A stretch of DNA of 36,223 bases from Mycobacterium colombiense (lineage in GTDB: Bacteria > Actinomycetota > Actinomycetes > Mycobacteriales > Mycobacteriaceae). A program made the translations under genes and the position numbers. Shown here piece by piece: positions 35,434 through 36,223 of this stretch. Location: positions 1 to 36,223 of the forward strand of contig NZ_LZSX01000028.1 in the NCBI RefSeq assembly GCF_001665835.1, written 5' to 3'. Position 1 is the stretch's first letter. The number at the start of each line of letters is the position of its first letter. The notes beneath the pieces were generated by a model that was not told where the DNA came from, ran no database searches, and saw nothing but the letters and a program-made list of their open reading frames with translations.

Positions 35434-36223
35434 ATGAAGGTGCCCCTGCTGGGACCGGTCTCGCTCACGGGCTTCCAGAACGCCTGGTTCTTCCTGGTCC
35501 TGCTGATCGTGCTGCTGGTGATCGGCCTCTACGTCGTGCAGCAATTCGCCCGTCGTCGCCGGGTGCTGCGCTTCGCCAACATGGAGGTGCTGGAGCGGGT
35601 GGCGCCGCCGCGACCCAGCAAGTGGCGGCACGTGCCGACCATCCTGCTGGCCGTCTCGCTGGTGTTGCTGACCACCGCGATGGCCGGGCCGACGTCGGAT
35701 GTCCGGATTCCGCTCAATCGGGCGGTCGTGATGTTGGTGATCGACGTGTCCGAGTCGATGGCCTCCACCGATGTGCCGCCCAACCGCCTGGACGCGGCCA
35801 AGGAGGCCGGCAAGCAATTCGCCGACCAGCTGACCCCGGCGATCAACCTCGGGCTGGTCGAGTTCGCGGCCAACGCCACGCTGCTGGTGCCTCCGACGAC
35901 CAATCGCGGCGCGGTCAAGGCGGGCATCGACAGCCTCAAGCCGATGCCCAAAACCGCTACCGGAGAAGGCATTTTCACCGCCCTGCAGGCGATCGCGACG
36001 GTCGGTTCGGTGATGGGCGGCGGCGACGGTCCACCGCCGGCGCGGATCGTGCTGGAATCCGACGGCGCCGAGAACGTGCCGCTGGACCCCAATGCCCCGC
36101 AGGGGGCGTTCACCGCGGCGCGGCTGGCCAAGGACGAGGGCGTGCCGATCTCGACGATCTCGTTCGGAACCAAGGGCGGCGAGATCGAGATGGACGGGCA
36201 CAAAATCGCCGTCCCGGTCTCGA
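35434..36223 (+). CDS. VWA-domain membrane protein (Rv1481-like), C-terminal part beyond the window
   Basis: The ATG at 35434 opens a frame that runs off the right edge (263 codons visible). Two N-terminal membrane helices (residues about 17-35 and 68-84) precede a von Willebrand factor A domain. The MIDAS motif is Asp104-x-Ser106-x-Ser108 (VIDVSESM), with Thr in KTATGEGIF and Asp in LESDGAEN as the other metal ligands. It closely resembles Rv1481, which lies with moxR1 in M. tuberculosis and is proposed to work with the AAA+ MoxR ATPase. Here the upstream neighbour is the cupin gene rather than moxR, so it may be a second paralogue. No C-terminal helix can be checked. Confidence 0.88.
   Translation, partial: MKVPLLGPVSLTGFQNAWFFLVLLIVLLVIGLYVVQQFARRRRVLRFANMEVLERVAPPRPSKWRHVPTILLAVSLVLLTTAMAGPTSDVRIPLNRAVVMLVIDVSESMASTDVPPNRLDAAKEAGKQFADQLTPAINLGLVEFAANATLLVPPTTNRGAVKAGIDSLKPMPKTATGEGIFTALQAIATVGSVMGGGDGPPPARIVLESDGAENVPLDPNAPQGAFTAARLAKDEGVPISTISFGTKGGEIEMDGHKIAVPVS

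Noticed and set aside
34318..36201. Long minus-strand open frame opposite the cupin and VWA genes
   Set aside because: Covers two well-supported plus-strand genes and an intergenic promoter; translation has no recognisable domain.

Overview
The window is high-GC chromosomal DNA from a Mycobacterium, most likely a slow-growing nontuberculous species. Proteins match M. tuberculosis families from memory at near-orthologue level, and gene order follows, in inverted orientation, the Rv3360-Rv3313c segment: FHA protein, flavin oxidoreductase, folD, DUF3017, DUF732, metX/metY, icd, trpS, yhjD, nagA, sugI, dacB1, aminotransferase, sigJ, sdhBADC, cdd, deoA, add. I do not see the toxin-antitoxin, PE/PPE and molybdopterin genes that interrupt this segment in M. 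tuberculosis. No phage, IS element, CRISPR array, rRNA or tRNA was recognised.

Layout. 1-3400: FHA protein (cut by the window edge) and an Old Yellow Enzyme-type oxidoreductase on minus; folD plus a small DUF3017 membrane protein on plus; a secreted DUF732 protein on minus. 3639-6539: a probable bicovalent-FAD oxidase and a DUF222/HNH (13E12-type) protein. 6567-10548: a SAM-IV riboswitch with its own promoter, then metY, metX, a methyltransferase and a VOC protein as one minus-strand operon. 10699-14190: two different NADP isocitrate dehydrogenases in tandem. 14183-17268: alpha/beta hydrolase, divergent trpS, and a YhjD membrane protein. 17265-17644: a Gdx/SugE guanidinium exporter under a guanidine-III riboswitch. 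17652-21399: dacB1-sugI-nagA, a cell-wall/amino-sugar operon. 21478-24229: a small unknown protein, a strictosidine-synthase-like beta-propeller and a class III aminotransferase. 24318-25866: SigJ, an ECF41-type sigma factor, facing a carboxymuconolactone-decarboxylase gene that carries a near-perfect ECF41 promoter. 26020-30016: a disordered acidic protein and sdhCDAB (the Sdh2 type). 30165-32934: cdd-deoA-add nucleoside salvage operon. 32953-36223: a secreted proline-rich protein, a GntR/FCD regulator divergent from a two-cupin enzyme with shared repeated operator motifs, and a VWA membrane protein cut by the right edge.

The most useful observations lie in regulatory and non-coding DNA: two riboswitches, the ECF41 promoter match, the GATAC-repeat operator region, a GGTACC-based inverted repeat before trpS, two families of short dispersed hairpin repeats (one of which appears to have rewritten the C-terminus of the decarboxylase gene), convergent gene pairs sharing a CTAG stop, and several probable leaderless starts. 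All homology statements are from memory of families; no search was run.
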